Positions 1 to 8,580 of a stretch of 64,000 bases of DNA are shown here, piece after piece. The stretch covers positions 1 to 64,000 of the forward strand of contig CAVRQC010000024.1 in the NCBI GenBank assembly GCA_963723205.1, given 5' to 3'. Positions within the stretch are counted from its first letter, which is position 1, and every line of letters begins with the position of its first letter. The position numbers and the translations under genes are program-made. The notes beneath the pieces are model-generated. The model searched no databases and had not been told where the DNA came from. It saw only the letters and a program-made list of their open reading frames with translations. Source of the stretch: CAVQBP01 sp963723205 (GTDB lineage Bacteria > Bacteroidota > Ignavibacteria > Ignavibacteriales > Ignavibacteriaceae).

Positions 1-251
1 CTCCGGTTATTTTATATTAGGAATAGTAAAATTTAATAAGTAAATTAAATAGTAATATTTATACTGAAAAATAAAAAAAGCCGAACAATTCGAATTACAA
101 GTAACTCTCTATAACGGACTTCTTGATAAAGTACGTTCCTCTTTTTAATATTTATTCAATTTTAAATCAAATAATTACCTCCGGTTTGCTTCTATAAAAT
201 AATTAAATTAAGCATTCTGGGGAAACAAAAATAAATGAAAAGGAAAAATGT

Positions 252-557
252 ATGAACATTTACGTAGGAAATCTATCGCCGGACGTAACCGAGGAAGATT
301 TAAATAATCTATTTTCCAAATACGGTAAGGTTGCAAGTGTTAAAATTATTAAAGATATGTACTCTAATATATCGAAAGGTTTTGGTTTTCTTGAATTATC
401 TCAAAACTCAGAAGCACAAACTGCAATTAATGAATTGAACACAAAAGAATTAAAAGGTAAAGAAATTGTTGTAAATGAAGCCCGTCCTAGAAATAATGAT
501 CGTTCGGGCAGGAACAGAGGGGGAGGCTCTCAGAACAGCCGTTCAAGCAGATGGTAA
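252..557 (+). CDS. RNA-binding protein with a single RRM domain
   Basis: This 101-residue protein is one RNA-recognition motif followed by a basic, Gly/Arg/Ser-rich tail. RNP2 is visible as IYVGNL at residues 3-8 and RNP1 as KGFGFLEL around residues 42-49, with aromatic residues where RNA bases normally stack. Such small RRM proteins are common in Bacteroidota and cyanobacteria and are thought to act as RNA chaperones or post-transcriptional regulators. The start is supported by an AGGA sequence about 7 bases upstream. An overlapping ATG four bases earlier is in another frame. A stem-loop directly after the stop suggests a monocistronic unit. The RNA target cannot be read from the sequence. 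Confidence 0.93.
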   Translation: MNIYVGNLSPDVTEEDLNNLFSKYGKVASVKIIKDMYSNISKGFGFLELSQNSEAQTAINELNTKELKGKEIVVNEARPRNNDRSGRNRGGGSQNSRSSRW

Positions 558-566
558 TAGTGATTT

Positions 567-592
567 AAGCCCTGATAATAAAATCGGGGCTT
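567..592 (+). terminator. Stem-loop after the RRM gene
   Basis: AGCCCTGAT (568-576) pairs with ATCGGGGCT (583-591) with one G-U pair, and a flanking A-T pair extends the stem. The loop is AATAAA. The downstream T-tract is weak, so this may be a poor terminator or a 3'-end stabiliser. Confidence 0.6.
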
Positions 593-684
593 ATTGATAT
601 TCGAGAAACTCATATGCAAATTCTATCGTTTAGAATCAGCATTTCATTCCCACGTTTATTTCCAGTATATTATACATTAGACTT

Positions 685-719
685 AATAGTACAGTTCAGC
701 TAAATAGTACAGTTCAGCT
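685..719. repeat. Two-copy 17-bp direct repeat upstream of the sigma factor
   Basis: AATAGTACAGTTCAGCT occurs twice without mismatch, at 685-701 and 703-719, giving an 18-bp period. It ends about 37 bases before the start codon of the sigma-70 gene. The position fits a tandem operator or a promoter-spacing element. No function is established. Confidence 0.8.
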
Positions 720-756
720 GTTAATTAAAAATAAATCTAATAACCCGGAAAGATAA

Positions 757-1617
757 TTGAAACTAAAAAAACAGTACATAGTACGGGATGGGAAATCACT
801 AGATCAATATTTTATTGAGATTAGTAAATTTGATCTATTAACTACTGAAGAAGAATTGGATCTTGCAGTAAAAATTAAAAAAGGGGATGAAAACGCAAGA
901 AATAAATTGATAAAAGCTAACTTACGGTTTGTAATATCTGTTGCAAAGCAATATCAGAATCAAGGCCTTTCTCTTTCAGATTTAATAAACGAAGGTAACC
1001 TGGGATTAATAAAGGCAACAAGAGGTTTTGATTTTACAAGAGGATTTAAATTCATTTCATATGCTGTGTGGTGGATAAGGCAAAGTATAACTCAAGCAAT
1101 AATTAATAACTCACGAATAGTCCATCTTCCCTTAAATATAGTTGGAAACCTGACCAAGATAAATAAAGCTTCCAGAGATTTCGAACAGGAGTATGACAGG
1201 AAACCTACAAATGAAGAATTAGCTGGGATTCTGGGAATATCAATTACCTCAGTTAGTAACGCAATTGAAGTTTCCGGAGCAGATTTTTCAATTGATGCAC
1301 CTCTTGCAAATGATGATGGTTATAAAAAAACTATATTAGATGTTCTTGCGGATAGTAACCAGCCTTCACCAGATGCTAAATTAGCAGAGGAATCACTTTC
1401 GAGGGATATAGAAAATATGCTTTCCATTCTTACTGATAGGGAAGCACAGATTTTGACTATGATTTTCGGTATTGGCAAGGATAAAAAATCAACACTTGAT
1501 GAAATAGGGGAAATTTTTAATCTAACTAGAGAAAGGATAAGGCAAATAAAAGAGAAAGCTTTAAGAAAATTAAGAAACTCTAAAGAAGTTAATAATTTAA
1601 TAGTTTACCTGGAATAA
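757..1617 (+). CDS. RNA polymerase sigma-70 factor (RpoD/SigA type)
   Basis: A 286-residue sigma-70 protein with region 1.2 (SLDQYFIEISK), a full region 2 including the core-binding and promoter-melting segment ending in YAVWWIRQSI, region 3, and region 4 with the helix-turn-helix TLDEIGEIFNLTRERIRQIK near the C-terminus. Region 1.1 is absent, as in the short primary sigma factors of Bacteroidota and Ignavibacteria, whose usual length is about 285-290. Several normally near-invariant positions differ (for example IINNSRIVHLPLN instead of the usual AEQSRIVRLPLN pattern). It may therefore be a group-2 paralogue rather than the housekeeping sigma. The start is TTG with GGAA about six bases upstream. 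Confidence 0.93.
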   Translation: MKLKKQYIVRDGKSLDQYFIEISKFDLLTTEEELDLAVKIKKGDENARNKLIKANLRFVISVAKQYQNQGLSLSDLINEGNLGLIKATRGFDFTRGFKFISYAVWWIRQSITQAIINNSRIVHLPLNIVGNLTKINKASRDFEQEYDRKPTNEELAGILGISITSVSNAIEVSGADFSIDAPLANDDGYKKTILDVLADSNQPSPDAKLAEESLSRDIENMLSILTDREAQILTMIFGIGKDKKSTLDEIGEIFNLTRERIRQIKEKALRKLRNSKEVNNLIVYLE

Positions 1618-1841
1618 TTAATTCTAATTATTAGGATTTGTTAATATAGCTATTAAACAAAGCCGGGAAAAACTAAAACTATTTTCCCTATTTCATGAAT
1701 ATTTAATATGTATAATCATTGATTTTTCCTTTGATCTTTCTTTACTATTTTTGCTACCTTTTTTTCCTTCATTGTTTTAGCAGGTTATTTTTTAGAACTC
1801 TTTTTAATGTTATGACTTTTGCTCATTTATTTTCCTTCTGA

Positions 1842-2528
1842 TTAATTAGTCTTGGAAATATCTTTGATAATCTTTCTCAGAGTTTTTGCTGAATAAGAAT
1901 AGTTAGCAACCTCCAGCCGTGTATGAAGAGTAAGCTTTTCCATTATATTGTGGATATGACTTTTAGTTGTGAAAGTTGAAATATTCAGTCTTTGAGCAAT
2001 CTCTTTATTACTTAAACCATCACCGATTAGACCTATAACCTCCCGTTCTCTCTTCGTCATGCGGACTGCTTCTTTTAATTTTTTTCTATCACCTTTAAGT
2101 GCGTGCTCAACTATTTTGGAAAAGAGGGACTCGGCAAGATTTGGAGAGGGTACATTCGTACCTTCGGCAACTGCGTGTATAGTTGAAAGAAATTCAGTAA
2201 ACGTAGCATCTTTTAGAATAAAACCGGATACACCTGCTTGGATAAATAAATTTATGTCTCCTGGTACGGGTGCAATATCCATTACGATCACTTTCGCACC
2301 CGGGAAATCTTTTTTTACGAACTCTACCACGGCCAAACTATTGAGATTATGCAGACCTAAATCGAGAAGAATTATATTAGGCTTTAATTGCCGGATATTA
2401 GAAATAGTTGTTTTTCTATTTCCCGATGCGGTGATAATATCAATATCCTTCTGCTTTTTAAGCATAGCAATGATCCCGTCGCGAAGAAGCTTGTTGTCCT
2501 CAATTATTAATAATTTAATTTTTTTCAT
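1842..2528 (-). CDS. NarL/LuxR-type response regulator, paralogue 1
   Basis: A 228-residue protein with an N-terminal receiver domain (residues 4-120) and a C-terminal LuxR-type helix-turn-helix (about 160-215, MTKREREVIGLIGDGLSNKE). The acidic pair E10-D11, the phospho-acceptor D56 (LLDLGL) and the conserved K106 are present. The switch Thr/Ser at the end of beta-4 is replaced by Asp84 (VIVMD), and the same substitution is found at the same position in the paralogue at 4476-5168. No histidine kinase is encoded nearby, so it is an orphan regulator in this window. It probably binds DNA as a dimer, and the target is unknown. Confidence 0.93.
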   Translation of the reverse strand: MKKIKLLIIEDNKLLRDGIIAMLKKQKDIDIITASGNRKTTISNIRQLKPNIILLDLGLHNLNSLAVVEFVKKDFPGAKVIVMDIAPVPGDINLFIQAGVSGFILKDATFTEFLSTIHAVAEGTNVPSPNLAESLFSKIVEHALKGDRKKLKEAVRMTKREREVIGLIGDGLSNKEIAQRLNISTFTTKSHIHNIMEKLTLHTRLEVANYSYSAKTLRKIIKDISKTN

Positions 2529-2659
2529 AAAAAAACAATAAAAATTAAAACTAGCTGATTCAATAGGGCAAAGGGATGAAAAATGGACTAATTCTTTAAA
2601 TTGATAAAATATTTATAAACGATTAACCAGTCGTTAAAATCTTTCTGAAATGAAAACCG

Positions 2660-4171
2660 TTATACAGCAATTCGTTCGGCCATAGATTTCAGATAGGAAT
2701 TTTGATCATGGAATACAGCTCCTTCAGGCAGCCAGAACCAAAGATTTCCAAGTTCATTCTTTATAATATCCATATAAAATTTTGAAAGTTCGGTTGTATC
2801 CTGTTCAAAGTATGCACGGAATTTTATATCGGAATTTATATTCAATAATATTTTTTTATTGTAAGCAACTCTTCCGGAACCTTCTTCCGAAATTGCACGA
2901 ATCACATTCATCCATCTGGGAATAAATGCTTTTGTAGCGATTAATCGCTTCATAATTGCACTCCATGAAAAGGTGTATTCTCCAAGGCTGATAATATTAG
3001 TATAAAACTCCTGCCATGTATAATTTTTAGGAACAATATTCATAGCATGATTATTATCAAGAAAATGAAACGGGAAAGGAATTATCCTGTTCAGTTTTTG
3101 ATATTCCAGGTTGAGCGGTGCCGCCTGTCCGAAAGCAGATAATAATGAATAGCCGGGAAACGCACCTGGTGTTAAATCAACAAATTTTTTTGTTAGTTCA
3201 AACGGTTCTTCACCTTTATCTGAGTTAAGGCCTAAGACAAAATTAGTTTGAACATAAGGAATATATCTCAGGATCATATTTATCTGTTCGGCAATGTGCT
3301 TTACTTTTTCAATTCCGATCACACTCCCGGTTTTGGATTTATTCCCAAGATCAAACCAGGATTCTATTCCCGGGAGCATAGCGCCGAATCCATTTCGCTT
3401 TAGCCTTTTCACATGGATTTCGGAAAGTACCGAAAGGCTGCTTTCCGCAATGAAATCTATGCTGTTTTGGGGTACTGCCTCTTCAATCGCATCCATATAT
3501 TCGTTAAACCTGATTCCGAAATTAGGATCATGCCAGGCAACAAGCGGGCGTTTAAACTTGGTTAAGAGAAATGATAAATCCTCTTTCAAAGTTTCAAATT
3601 CAAACGGCTGATAAGGTACGGTTGAGTCTATACAGAAGCTGCAGGTATAAGGGCAGCCAAGGCTGCCGACCATTGGGACAATTTTAATCAAAGGAGTTTT
3701 CTTAAGAGCCGGTTCAATAAATTTCCATCGTTCTTTTACACCGGGAAGTGCTAGAGGCTGCTTTTGAGCTGTAAGATACAAACCTGACGGGCGATGGGGG
3801 GAACAATCATGCAGGATTTCACGGATAATATTTTTATCGGTAAATCCAACAACAAAATCAAAATACTTTACTGCATCTTCAGGATAACAACGGTCATGCG
3901 AGCCGCCCAGTACAGTAACTGCACCTCTTGACTGCAGAAAATTACTTAAAGCATAAGCAGTAAGTGCAACCTCGGTAAATGCACCAATAAATACTATATC
4001 TGCATTTTGCGGCAGTTCCCATAATAGGTCTTCTTCACCCGTATAACAAATATAGGAAACATTATGACCTTCCTCTTCACACCATACTCCCACAACCTGG
4101 GGCATTATACTAGCAAAGTTTGCATTCATTATGCGTGAAAATAATATTTTTGTTTGGTTTTTTAGATACAA
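2660..4171 (-). CDS. B12-binding-type radical SAM protein
   Basis: A 503-residue protein. Residues about 10-125 resemble a cobalamin-binding-like Rossmann region (ADIVFIGAF, VTVLGGSH). A radical SAM core follows with the cluster motif C173-x3-C177-x2-C180. The layout matches the class of radical SAM enzymes with an N-terminal B12-binding-like fold (Elp3/MiaB/NifB-like). The canonical cobalamin DxHxxG motif is not obvious, so B12 may not be bound. The substrate is unknown. The gene lies between two NarL-type regulator genes on the same strand, each separated by gaps of 130-300 bases, so co-regulation is possible but a single operon is not shown. Confidence 0.85.
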   Translation of the reverse strand: MYLKNQTKILFSRIMNANFASIMPQVVGVWCEEEGHNVSYICYTGEEDLLWELPQNADIVFIGAFTEVALTAYALSNFLQSRGAVTVLGGSHDRCYPEDAVKYFDFVVGFTDKNIIREILHDCSPHRPSGLYLTAQKQPLALPGVKERWKFIEPALKKTPLIKIVPMVGSLGCPYTCSFCIDSTVPYQPFEFETLKEDLSFLLTKFKRPLVAWHDPNFGIRFNEYMDAIEEAVPQNSIDFIAESSLSVLSEIHVKRLKRNGFGAMLPGIESWFDLGNKSKTGSVIGIEKVKHIAEQINMILRYIPYVQTNFVLGLNSDKGEEPFELTKKFVDLTPGAFPGYSLLSAFGQAAPLNLEYQKLNRIIPFPFHFLDNNHAMNIVPKNYTWQEFYTNIISLGEYTFSWSAIMKRLIATKAFIPRWMNVIRAISEEGSGRVAYNKKILLNINSDIKFRAYFEQDTTELSKFYMDIIKNELGNLWFWLPEGAVFHDQNSYLKSMAERIAV

Positions 4172-4475
4172 GGTCCACTATTCCCACGTGAAGTTTCCGG
4201 TCCATATAATTACCTGTATGCTTTTAAATGAATAAGGCAGAAAAATGGAAATATCTGTTGCATATTCTTTTTGTCAACAATAAACTTAATTATCGAAAAA
4301 GTACATAAAATCTATCCAATTATAAATAACTCTAACGAATGAAAAAAGTATTAATCCTTTTTAACTATTGAAATTAATCTGAACAGTACCGGCATACAAT
4401 TAAATTGATAGTTTAAAACAACAAGAATGTAATAAAATATTGTGATCTGAATTCTTAATGGGCTAAATAAAATTA
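4172..4475. other. Intergenic, no feature recognised
   Basis: The 304 bases between the radical SAM gene and the second response regulator are AT-rich. They presumably carry the promoter and 5' leader of the radical SAM gene on the minus strand. No convincing hairpin, repeat or gene fragment was seen. Confidence 0.6.
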
Positions 4476-5168
4476 TTATTCATCGCCAGATAAAATTGAT
4501 TTTAGTGTGTCATTATAATTGCGGGAGGTATGTGCATATTTTGCAATCTGCACCCTGGTATGTAAAGCAAGCTTTTCCAGAATATTATGGATATGACTCT
4601 TTATGGTATATGTTGAGAGATGAAGTTTTTGTGCAATTTCTTTATTTTTGAGACCATCTGCAACTAAGTCAATTACCTGCCGCTCACGTCTTGTCATTTT
4701 TACGGCTCCTATTATTTTTGAAGGGCTTGATTCGGTTACTACTTTGTCAACGATCTGAGAAAAAAGTGATTCAGTTAAACGCGGCGGTAAGACTTTAGCG
4801 CCTCCGGCCACTGATCTGATTGTATTAAGACAATCATTGACGTTCGCATCTTTAAGGATAAAGCCCGAAACTCCTGCTTGAACAAAAAGCAGTACGTCCT
4901 CCTGAAGTGGAACGAGATCCATTACAATAACTTTTATCTTTTGAAATTCCTTTTTTAATGTTTTGACGAGATTCAGACTATTTTGATTTCGCAATCCGAA
5001 ATCCAGAAGTACTATGCCGGGCTGCGATTTCCGGATAAATTGCAGGGCTCTTGTGCAGTCCCCGAAAGCAGCTAAAATCCTTAAATCTTTTTGTTCCCCG
5101 ATCATCTCTGATAATCCTTCACGTAGAAGACGATTATCTTCTAAAACTAGTATTGAGATTTTTTTCAT
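4476..5168 (-). CDS. NarL/LuxR-type response regulator, paralogue 2
   Basis: A 230-residue paralogue of the regulator at 1842-2528, similar along its whole length. The receiver has E10-D11, acceptor D56 (LLDFGL) and K106. As in the paralogue, residue 84 is Asp (VIVMD) where Thr or Ser normally senses phosphorylation. The C-terminal LuxR helix-turn-helix (MTRRERQVIDLVADGLKNKE) includes the recognition helix region TYTIKSHIHNILEKL. The two proteins' recognition helices are close (TFTTKSHIHN versus TYTIKSHIHN), so their DNA sites may overlap. No partner kinase is seen. Confidence 0.93.
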   Translation of the reverse strand: MKKISILVLEDNRLLREGLSEMIGEQKDLRILAAFGDCTRALQFIRKSQPGIVLLDFGLRNQNSLNLVKTLKKEFQKIKVIVMDLVPLQEDVLLFVQAGVSGFILKDANVNDCLNTIRSVAGGAKVLPPRLTESLFSQIVDKVVTESSPSKIIGAVKMTRRERQVIDLVADGLKNKEIAQKLHLSTYTIKSHIHNILEKLALHTRVQIAKYAHTSRNYNDTLKSILSGDE

Positions 5169-5370
5169 TTATCTATTCGAACCCGATGAATTGATTGTAT
5201 TCATTTAGGCTGTCTTTATTAAGGTATAAAATTTATATTGTAAATTAATTGAATCGTTTTTCTTTCGCAATTAAAATTGCCGGCTTTTTAATGAATGAAT
5301 TAGAACAATAATCCTTAGTCGGAAGGTGTATTTAATTTTAAGCTAAATGAATTATTTACCTTATAAAATA

Positions 5371-5757
5371 TTAAGCAAATTCAACATTTGATTGAACTTT
5401 ATCTATACATTCTCGTAGATTGGCTTGCTCAACAGGCTTTTTTAATATACTAACAGGATTCAAATAATAAGAGTTAATAAGCCTGCTGAAATCATCAAAG
5501 GCAGTGATAAAAATATAGGGAATCGTATGGCGGCTGCTTTCCAACCGGGCAATTGCTTCGATACCATCCAGTTGACCGTTAAGATTGATATCAGTAATGA
5601 TTAAAGAAGGATCTAAAAGTTTCACCTGTTCCATCAGTTCTTCTCCGCTGGCAACTGCAGGATAAATTACATGACCTAGCGGTACAAGAAAGTTCTTAAG
5701 CTGGCTTACAATTTTTGTATCAACTTCGGCAATTAAAATTTTCATCAATTCATTCAT
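5371..5757 (-). CDS. Single-domain response regulator (CheY-like receiver)
   Basis: A 128-residue receiver with no output domain. The acceptor is D56 (LIITDINL), the switch residue T85 (FITAF) is normal, and the conserved lysine lies in the ILKKP motif (106-107). The N-terminal acidic cluster is altered: E11-V12-D13 replaces the usual adjacent acidic pair, which may affect metal binding. The start may be the second Met (residue 5), just before KILIAE, which fits family alignments better. Such proteins relay phosphate or act by protein contact. Its place beside two orphan NarL-type regulators suggests a signalling cluster, but this is inference. Confidence 0.87.
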   Translation of the reverse strand: MNELMKILIAEVDTKIVSQLKNFLVPLGHVIYPAVASGEELMEQVKLLDPSLIITDINLNGQLDGIEAIARLESSRHTIPYIFITAFDDFSRLINSYYLNPVSILKKPVEQANLRECIDKVQSNVEFA

Positions 5758-6026
5758 TATGCACTTCCTTTATTTTAGATCAATGTAGGTATAAATAAAC
5801 GGAATCTCAAGTGCAAGTGCATTGCAAACGTACGAATTCGATAGAGATATTTCCTTGGTGGAATTAATCCCCTTTTCAACCTTTTGATGGATAGAATTAA
5901 ATACTAAACTTGATTAAATTATTTCACAATGTAAAAGGAGCTACAAATTTAATGTTAGCATCGAAGGCTAAAATATAAAGTTTGAAGAAATTAACATTAC
6001 TTTTTAATTACACCTGAGAGGAAAAT

Positions 6027-6530
6027 ATGATGAAAACCGAAGAGAATCTAAAAATTGCATTTGCAAATGAGAGTCAGGCAAGCCAGAGATATCGCGCATT
6101 TTCTAAAAAAGCCAGGAAAGATGGTTATCCTAATATAGCCCGTTTATTTAAGCTGGCTTCCGAGGTCGAAAGGATCCACGCCCAGAAAAATTTGAATGCA
6201 CTAAACCAGGTAGGAACAACATTAGAGAATCTAAATTCGGCTATTGTAAGAGAGAGAAATGAAAGCAGAACAATGTATCCTTTAATATTAAAGCAAGCTG
6301 TTTCGGATAATCATAAAGCAAAATTAATAATTGAAATCAACATTAAAAGTAAAGAAGCTCATTCGAAGTTATATTTTGCAGCTTTAGCTGCGCTTAATGA
6401 AGGGAATGATTTAACTGCCGGTGAATTATATCTCTGTCCATTTTGCGGTAATATTTTAGAAAACAAACCGGATAAGAATTGTACGATTTGCAGTGCCTCA
6501 ACATCTAAATTTATTAGATTTAATTATTAG
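6027..6530 (+). CDS. Rubrerythrin-family protein with rubredoxin-like tail
   Basis: A 167-residue protein with a ferritin-like four-helix domain (1-125) and a C-terminal metal knuckle with C137-x2-C140 and C152-x2-C155. Rubrerythrins reduce hydrogen peroxide using a diiron site. Visible ligands are E15, E48/H51 (ExxH), E76, E79 and H112. In the second ExxH motif the expected Glu three residues before H112 is Lys109, with Glu at 110 instead. The site may therefore be altered or use a shifted ligand. An AGAGGAAA sequence precedes the ATG. Starting at the second Met is also possible. Role: likely peroxide defence in an anaerobic or microaerobic cytoplasm. Confidence 0.9.
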   Translation: MMKTEENLKIAFANESQASQRYRAFSKKARKDGYPNIARLFKLASEVERIHAQKNLNALNQVGTTLENLNSAIVRERNESRTMYPLILKQAVSDNHKAKLIIEINIKSKEAHSKLYFAALAALNEGNDLTAGELYLCPFCGNILENKPDKNCTICSASTSKFIRFNY

Positions 6531-6721
6531 AATAATAAATCATCTTTTTAATATTAAAAAAGAGTCATCGAAATAAACCAATCTGTTGACAAGGACTACT
6601 TTAACCATTTGGCACCTTATATAACAGCATTCGAATTAAAAACTACTCTATTATTCTTTATAAAATCCGCCTATTTACAAAACAAAGTCCCTGTTTCCTG
6701 ATTTCCTTAGAGATCGCAAAT

Positions 6722-6755
6722 AAAACTCCTCCATCATAAGCAGGGAGGTTTTTTT
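6722..6755 (+). terminator. Probable intrinsic terminator
   Basis: CCTCC at 6728-6732 pairs with GGAGG at 6744-6748. Flanking A and T runs extend the stem and are followed by seven T residues. The hairpin sits between the plus-strand rubrerythrin and the convergent membrane-protein gene and could serve both. Confidence 0.65.
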
Positions 6756-6817
6756 ATTAGTTAATTATTTTAAATCAACAATCAAATTTATTAGTAATAG
6801 AATGTGGTAGAATGGAA

Positions 6818-7579
6818 TTATAGATCTTCCTTTTTTACATTAAATTCTTTGAGCAGTATTCTTCTCCCATTGTAGAAGTATTCAATTGTCCATATTCCGG
6901 GAATCAGTTCTTCATTATATTCAAATATGAAACCGCTGTAGTTGATCTCGTTTAATTTAACATAAATATTGAATGTATCCGCCAGGACTGTTTTGTTGTT
7001 AAAAACTAAACCCGGCTTCGGATATTCGATTATCTTTTTTAGTGATACACCTTCTCCATCCGGTTCACCTGCAATTACATAATTGAATCCGAATCTTGTC
7101 CCTATCATTGCGGGTATTTCATTAGTATTATTTTTTAAAACACGTTGCTTATAAAGTATCTTTTCAGTTCCGTTTTCAATCCTGGTTGAAGGTATCTCAA
7201 ATATACCGTAATTTGTAATTACTCCATATTTTACATCGTAATTCATAAACAAAGATTCTATCTGGGTTATTATAGCCAGGAATAAAATAAAGCCTGTAAC
7301 ACTTAAAGATATTATTGGGAAGATTTTTTTTGATTCCTTTCTGAAGAGTGCAATAATACTGAAAATGAAACCGCCTAAAAAAGAAAAGATTATTCCTCCT
7401 GTTAGAATTGAATCCATAAAATCAGGAAATCTTAAAGCGGGATGATATACATACTTTGATAGATCCTGGTTAGTAAAATATAGTGCCATAAGTAAGGCAC
7501 CGAATATCATTAATCCGAAAGATATTATTCCCCAAACAGAATGTTTTTTCATGATATAGAATTCACTTTGTTGTTGCAT
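6818..7579 (-). CDS. Hypothetical membrane protein, three TM helices plus soluble domain
   Basis: A 253-residue protein I do not recognise. Three hydrophobic helices (about 13-34, 56-80 and 87-108) are followed by a mainly beta-rich, polar C-terminal half of about 140 residues, which by topology could face either side of the membrane. A better start may be Met10 (MKKHSVWG), just before the first helix. The C-terminal part ends near a WTIEYFYNGRRILL segment, reminiscent of small extracytoplasmic beta domains, but no family is assigned. It is transcribed alone, convergent with rubrerythrin. Confidence 0.65.
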   Translation of the reverse strand: MQQQSEFYIMKKHSVWGIISFGLMIFGALLMALYFTNQDLSKYVYHPALRFPDFMDSILTGGIIFSFLGGFIFSIIALFRKESKKIFPIISLSVTGFILFLAIITQIESLFMNYDVKYGVITNYGIFEIPSTRIENGTEKILYKQRVLKNNTNEIPAMIGTRFGFNYVIAGEPDGEGVSLKKIIEYPKPGLVFNNKTVLADTFNIYVKLNEINYSGFIFEYNEELIPGIWTIEYFYNGRRILLKEFNVKKEDL

Positions 7580-8091
7580 ATAATAATCATACAGTTAATC
7601 TGCCAGGTTTATGCCTGGCTGTCAGGTTAATTCTTTATTTATTTAATGATAAATTATTTGATTCTCTTTATTATAAGAAATATCCGGTATTAGCAGCTAT
7701 ATTATTTTTCCTTCTTGTTTTCTGTTTTGTACTTTCTGTTTTATTCGTTATTGGAATTCTTTAATAGTTCAATTAAACATTTATCATTGTAATTTATTGT
7801 GATCAAAAAATTTGAATCAGCCGAAAAATACTGGGGTAAAATCTTATATTACAATTTTATTTATATACATAATAAAAAGAATTTCCAGACATATTAACGC
7901 ACTTTTCCTCCCCAAAAATACTCAGGTTATTTGTAAATTAATTTTATTTATTATTAAAAACAAGACCCCTAATATCTAATATTTAAACATTTTACGCTGC
8001 ACAAAAAGTGGAGACTGTTATTGTATGGATTGTTAAGGTTCAGACCAAATTTCATGAACCTTTAGTGTCTCATTTTCGTAACTATTTAACC
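7580..8091. other. Intergenic, AT-rich, no gene recognised
   Basis: The 512 bases hold no supported reading frame. A stretch at about 7909-7990 (CCCCAAAAATA, then TTAATTTTATTTATT and AAAAACAAGA) resembles the stretch at about 9137-9230, suggesting an old duplicated non-coding segment. Otherwise the region is probably the promoter of the membrane protein and the 3' end of the next gene. Confidence 0.5.
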
Positions 8092-8475
8092 TTATTTAGC
8101 AGAATAATTGTTTATAAAATGCCCAATAAAGTCTGAAATAAATTTTCTTTGTTCAGTATTACATGAATGAAAGAAACAATTATTTTTTCCGTCACATTCA
8201 AGGTGGAATAGAGGCTGGCCGAAATAGAATTCCTCACTCATTGTTTCAAGGCTTGAACGTATGAAAGCCGGCATATAATATATTTTACCTTCAGCCGGAC
8301 AAAAACATACCGGATCCCAGCCCGGGTTACCGAGTTCCAAAATACTTATAGAGTCAAATAAATTCATTAACAAAGTCTTATCATGCTCGGTGCATTCGTC
8401 ACAATGTTTGTAATTGGTAAAATGCTCTGGTTTGGGAATATTGAAAATCCTTTTTGCTTCGCTAACACGTTCCAT
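8092..8475 (-). CDS. Conserved hypothetical protein (HCxEC and LGNPGWDP motifs)
   Basis: A 127-residue soluble protein. The N-terminal part has a His/Cys cluster (K-HCDECTEHD, residues 23-32) and a strongly patterned core, ELGNPGWDPVCF (about 47-58), followed by YYMPAFIRSSLE and a Cys-rich end. I recognise this as a conserved bacterial family of unknown function that shares the HCxEC...HD and LGNPGWDPxCF signatures. The Cys/His residues suggest metal binding, but this is not shown. It lies about 105 bases downstream of the DinB-like gene on the same strand, so the two may be co-transcribed. Confidence 0.75.
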   Translation of the reverse strand: MERVSEAKRIFNIPKPEHFTNYKHCDECTEHDKTLLMNLFDSISILELGNPGWDPVCFCPAEGKIYYMPAFIRSSLETMSEEFYFGQPLFHLECDGKNNCFFHSCNTEQRKFISDFIGHFINNYSAK

Positions 8476-8580
8476 GTTATTTTTGTTTGAATTATTTTTA
8501 AAATGTTTATGGTTTTCTTACTCTGCTGCCCGTATAAAAAATTGCAATCAAAATAAACTTCTTCATACCAAATCACAAAG

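Noticed and set aside
1618..1841. Possible small RNA between the sigma factor and response regulator genes
   Set aside because: AT-rich spacer between convergent genes without a stable structured candidate.
2059..2541. 160-codon plus-strand frame across the first response regulator
   Set aside because: It lies fully antisense to a clear response regulator with intact motifs; composition is Ser/Phe-rich as expected for a shadow frame.
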